A stretch of DNA of 64,000 nucleotides from Amycolatopsis sp. 2-15. Lineage in GTDB: Bacteria; Actinomycetota; Actinomycetes; Mycobacteriales; Pseudonocardiaceae. The DNA lies in assembly GCF_030285625.1 (NCBI RefSeq), contig NZ_CP127294.1, forward strand, positions 7,410,001-7,474,000. The letters are read 5' to 3'. Shown here piece by piece: positions 61,381-64,000 of the stretch. Position 1 is the first letter of the stretch. Each line of letters begins with the position of its first letter. The notes under the pieces were generated by a model. That model made no database searches, was not told the DNA's origin, and saw only the letters and a list, made by a program, of their open reading frames with translations. Made by a program: the position numbers and the translations under genes.

Positions 61381-62939
61381 TGGCTGATCTCCCATTCGAT
61401 CGCGGGTAGTTTCACGCGCTCGCCGCCGATTTCCGCAAGGCGCCTGAGCCCTTGCGACATCGCGAACAATCCTTCGTTGCTCCACGCTACATCACCCAGC
61501 AACTCGGTGACGAGCTCGTCGTCGGTAGTCGAATACTGACGAAGAGTTGCGGATTCCCAGTTTGCTTCGACCACTCCCCCGTAGCGTGCCCAAAACTCTT
61601 CGTCGTCGATGACGATCAGGCTGGCGAACTCGTAGTTTCCGCTGACGAGGTTCAGGCCGAACCCCGTGCACTCCATCCGCAGCCGGCCGGGTTGCGCCAT
61701 GAGCCAGCTCATCGGCTCGGTGAGCTTGGTTGGGTGCAGTGGGTCGGCCGCGAGCATCTCGCCCAGGGTGTTGTCGATGTCGGGCCGGCCGAACAGCTCT
61801 TCTTCCATCTCACGGCGAAGTGTCATGCCCACCTGCGCGTCGCGGCGGACGTCGGTCAGCGGCTGGTGGAAGCCCTTCGGGATCACCGCGAGCCGACGCG
61901 CGGCGTTCAGCACGTTGCCGGACCGCTCTTGGACCAGTAGCAAGTAGTCGGCGTCTCCGCGGTACGGGTCGGCGGACCGGGCGATCGCCGTCAGCGCAAG
62001 GACGCCGCCCGCGCAGAGCCGCTCGCCGACGTCGAGCACCGAGCGGAGGTCCGGCAGGTAACGGTCCCTGAGCGGCATCGCCGTCGAGCCCGCGGCCACC
62101 GCGTCGACCAGTTCACCTTCGAGAAGGTCGGCCGTCAGCGCGTAGTGCACGAACTGGGACACTCCGAACGTGCCGCGAAGCTGGTGTTCACGGATGTCCG
62201 TGCTCGTGAGCCGGTAGATCGGGCTGTCCGTGAGCCGGGTGTTCATGGACAGGGTCTCGGCGAGTCGCTGAACGGCGCGGTCGAAGGCGTGGTCCGCCAG
62301 GTCGAGGTCGGCTTCCGGCTGCGCGCTCGGAACCCGGAACTGGTCGTACGGCGGACGCAGCTCGCAATTCAGGTCGAGCCAGTCTGCGCAGGTCAGGACG
62401 CTGGTGTTCATGGTGAGATCACCGCATTGCGCCGTGTACAGGCCGTGGTCGTCGAGCTGGCTGCCGTAGTAAGTGGTCAGCGCGGCGGCGACGTCACGTT
62501 GGCTGACCCAACCACGCTGAGTTCCGCGGTCGTGTAGCTCCTGGACGTCGATGCGCGCGAGGCGATCGGCGACGGCGCGCCGCGCGGTGCCCGGCGTCCA
62601 GTGCGCGTGACGGTCGAGCCACTCCAACGCGGCGCCGATGTGAGGGTCGGCGTCCAGGCGTTCATCAGCCTCGCTCGACGCACCGGCCGGCGAGGCGCTG
62701 GCTGGTGCGTCGCTGGTCAACGCGCCGAACCGGTCGCGCTCGGCGTCCGACGCCTGCGCCAACGCCGTGTCCAAGACCTGTTGCATGTCTGACTGCGGTC
62801 GAAGATCCGGTTTCTTGTGCCACGACCCCACCGTGCGCGCGCTGATTCCCAGGCGTTCGGCGAAGCGCTCTTGACTCAGCCGCAATGCCGACTGCAATGC
62901 CGTCGCCGTGCGTCCCGTCCATCCCCCGGCCGGATTCAT
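61377..62939 (-). CDS. HTH regulator with NUDIX-like domain, paralog of 59572-61041
   Basis: The product is 520 residues. The N-terminal HTH reads LRLSQERFAERLGISARTVGSWHKKPDL. From about residue 100 the sequence matches the other regulator: ALEWLDRHAHWTPGTAR, TSVLTCADWLDL, LPDLRSVLDVGERLCAGGVLALTAIAR, LRREMEEELFG and MECTGFGLNLVSGNYEFASLIVI. The acidic box REMEEEL is again an incomplete NUDIX signature. Three 11-bp-spaced heptamers lie directly upstream. It is cotranscribed with the cupin gene. Confidence 0.82.
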   Translation of the reverse strand: MNPAGGWTGRTATALQSALRLSQERFAERLGISARTVGSWHKKPDLRPQSDMQQVLDTALAQASDAERDRFGALTSDAPASASPAGASSEADERLDADPHIGAALEWLDRHAHWTPGTARRAVADRLARIDVQELHDRGTQRGWVSQRDVAAALTTYYGSQLDDHGLYTAQCGDLTMNTSVLTCADWLDLNCELRPPYDQFRVPSAQPEADLDLADHAFDRAVQRLAETLSMNTRLTDSPIYRLTSTDIREHQLRGTFGVSQFVHYALTADLLEGELVDAVAAGSTAMPLRDRYLPDLRSVLDVGERLCAGGVLALTAIARSADPYRGDADYLLLVQERSGNVLNAARRLAVIPKGFHQPLTDVRRDAQVGMTLRREMEEELFGRPDIDNTLGEMLAADPLHPTKLTEPMSWLMAQPGRLRMECTGFGLNLVSGNYEFASLIVIDDEEFWARYGGVVEANWESATLRQYSTTDDELVTELLGDVAWSNEGLFAMSQGLRRLAEIGGERVKLPAIEWEISQ

Positions 62940-62962
62940 TGCGCTCCCGAATGTCGGTGATC

Positions 62963-62991
62963 TGCGGTGGTTGTGCGGTGATGCTGCGGTG
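62963..62991. promoter_or_regulatory. three heptamer direct repeats with 11-bp period
   Basis: TGCGGTG occurs at 62963-62969, 62974-62980 and 62985-62991, separated by exactly 4 bp each. Heptamers at 11-bp period are the usual binding pattern of SARP-type and related regulators. They lie 24-52 bp upstream of the start of the minus-strand regulator gene. Confidence 0.75.
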
Positions 62992-63050
62992 CTTGTGCAT
63001 GGGTTGCGAGGCCGTTCCAGCCTTGAATTGAAGGCATGGAAAAGACCTCG

Positions 63051-63431
63051 CTAACGCTTCGGCCGGATGTGCTCGACCACGGTTGCCAGGCTCGTTTGAA
63101 CATCTTCGAGCCGGTCTGTGATCTCGGCCAGCCGCTGTTCAAGCGCGTCCAATCGGGACGCGAGCTCGTTGCCGTCGTCGGCCGGCTCGTCCGGGTGCGG
63201 CGGCGTGCGGTTCTGCAGCACGGCCAGCAGATGCCGCGGGTGCCAGCCCAGCGTCGTCGACAGCGCTTCGAGCGTCCGGGCACTGCGGCGCCGCTCGACG
63301 ACATGATGCTGAAGCTCGCGCACGGTCGCTTGCGACACGTGCGACCGCTCGGCCAGCTCGCGTTGCCGCCAGCCCAGTTCCCGCACGCGCATGTCGATCG
63401 CCTTCGCGACCGCCGCCCAGTCCTCCGTCAC
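63051..63431 (-). CDS. XRE-family helix-turn-helix protein with coiled-coil tail
   Basis: The product is 126 residues. The HTH covers about residues 10-65 (RVRELGWRQRELAERSHVSQATVRELQ). The C-terminal 35 residues (LASRLDALEQRLAEITDRLEDVQTSL) form a clear coiled coil, so the protein is probably a dimer. It lies upstream of the minus-strand regulator and downstream of a divergent promoter region facing the excisionase-like gene. Confidence 0.78.
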   Translation of the reverse strand: MTEDWAAVAKAIDMRVRELGWRQRELAERSHVSQATVRELQHHVVERRRSARTLEALSTTLGWHPRHLLAVLQNRTPPHPDEPADDGNELASRLDALEQRLAEITDRLEDVQTSLATVVEHIRPKR

Positions 63432-63586
63432 GTATTCCTCCGCGCTCCGCCTCAGCGCCGAGATTAGCGGCTTTTCAACCGTTCATCAGCGCCGCGGGTG
63501 CGTGTTGCCGCGGCGCGCGGACAAACACGTCCGCATAACAGCTGAAATAAACAACATAGTCTTGAAATCAACAGAATGGTTCTCTC

Positions 63587-63781
63587 ATGAACACCAAAAC
63601 GACCTTTCACACCATTCCCGAGTCCGCGTGGATTCTCGGTGTCTCCCGCAACACGGTCAGCCGGGCGATCCGGACCGGCGCCCTGCGCGCCACCCGATGC
63701 CGGACCGGCCTGCGGGTCTCCTCCGCCGAGCTGGCCAAGGCGCTTCAGGACGGAGGTGCGGCATGGACGACCTCCAGCTGA
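63587..63781 (+). CDS. small excisionase-like HTH protein
   Basis: The product is 64 residues: TIPESAWILGVSRNTVSRAIRTGALRATR is a MerR/excisionase-type HTH_17 motif, and SSAELAKALQDG follows. Its end overlaps the WhiB gene by 19 bp. It could control the WhiB gene or belong to an integrated element. The upstream 150 bp are shared with the divergent XRE gene. Confidence 0.68.
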   Translation: MNTKTTFHTIPESAWILGVSRNTVSRAIRTGALRATRCRTGLRVSSAELAKALQDGGAAWTTSS

Positions 63782-64000
63782 TCGGCATCGCGTGGCGGCT
63801 GGATCGCTTGCGGTGGGTGCCCACCGATGTCCTGACCACCATCGTGACCAGCGATGGAGCCTGCATGACCCCGGCGGCGGGCGGGCCGCCAGACGCTCGT
63901 GACGATCGGGAGTTCGCCACGCGCTTGTGCGGTGGCTGCCCGGTCCAGGACGAGTGTCTTGAACTGGAGCTTCGGACAGCCGGCGCCGAGACGGTCGGCG
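63763..64000 (+). CDS. WhiB-family iron-sulfur regulator, 3' end outside window
   Basis: The ATG at 63763 has GGAGG 7 nt upstream. Seventy-nine codons are visible. The four Cys residues 34, 56, 59 and 65 have the WhiB spacing C-x21-C-x2-C-x5-C, with the CGGCPVQDECLE segment typical of the family. They hold a 4Fe-4S cluster that senses redox state or NO. The GxWGG turn and basic tail would lie beyond the edge. Confidence 0.85.
   Translation, partial: MDDLQLIGIAWRLDRLRWVPTDVLTTIVTSDGACMTPAAGGPPDARDDREFATRLCGGCPVQDECLELELRTAGAETVG

Noticed and set aside
62959..62995. TGCGGTG repeats considered as a CRISPR array
   Set aside because: Units are only 7 bp with 4-bp spacers and no cas genes are present; the pattern fits a regulator site. 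No CRISPR array was seen anywhere in the window.

Overview
The window is high-GC DNA from a filamentous actinomycete, most likely a member of the Pseudonocardiales (Amycolatopsis/Saccharothrix/Lentzea type). The case rests on GTG and TTG starts, ATGA/GTGA stop-start overlaps, RHS and type VII secretion genes, XRE regulators with NUDIX-like C-termini, a WhiB protein and a StrR-type cluster regulator. No rRNA, tRNA or CRISPR array was seen. All names come from reading translations by eye, without database searches.

Layout. (1) 1-11.1 kb, minus strand: a giant secreted LamG protein followed by an RHS-repeat protein that runs off the left edge. (2) 11.4-20.4 kb: a decayed accessory zone with a truncated membrane protein, a large SIR2-like/STAND-type NTPase pseudogene frameshifted inside its Walker A motif, a HINT-toxin/Imm32 cassette cut by an IS630 element, and an intact Mrr-like nuclease. 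(3) 20.4-24 kb: an IS256 remnant, a perfect 36-bp palindrome, and an ESX-associated operon (two YbaB-like proteins, an EspC-like protein, a WXG-type protein, a lipoprotein). (4) 24.1-28.9 kb: serine recombinase, YCII and sigma-factor pseudogenes, an intact IS3 element, and a broken toxin/ankyrin pair. (5) 28.9-37.2 kb: a complete type II Wadjet system (jetABCD, minus strand). (6) 37.5-40.4 kb: a serine recombinase split by an intact IS110 element. (7) 40.4-43.8 kb: a YceI protein, an NRPS fragment, a StrR-type regulator and a transposase relic. (8) 43.9-57.9 kb, plus strand: an unusual biosynthetic cluster. (9) 58.3-64 kb: a regulatory neighbourhood with small Cys-containing proteins, two paralogous XRE-NUDIX regulators, a cupin, HTH proteins and a WhiB protein at the right edge.

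The most interesting part is region 8. A YcaO and a TfuA protein, the pair that installs backbone thioamides, sit directly behind a 20-codon gene (51272-51334, MEHIFTEDNETIIVVAQQQN). That gene has a 10-nt perfect Shine-Dalgarno sequence and is followed by a 13-bp perfect hairpin. This is the layout expected of a RiPP precursor made in excess of its enzymes. Upstream, a tightly coupled operon encodes an aldehyde dehydrogenase, RraA-like protein, SDR, aldo-keto reductase, Gfo/Idh oxidoreductase and TIM-barrel isomerase. An HTH-citrate synthase fusion lies ahead of it. Downstream, a separately promoted unit encodes an ATP-grasp ligase, an MFS exporter and a MOFRL glycerate 2-kinase. I read this as a candidate undescribed pathway that combines a thioamidated mini-peptide with a sugar- or hydroxyacid-derived building block. 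The enzymes are recognisable; the product is inference.
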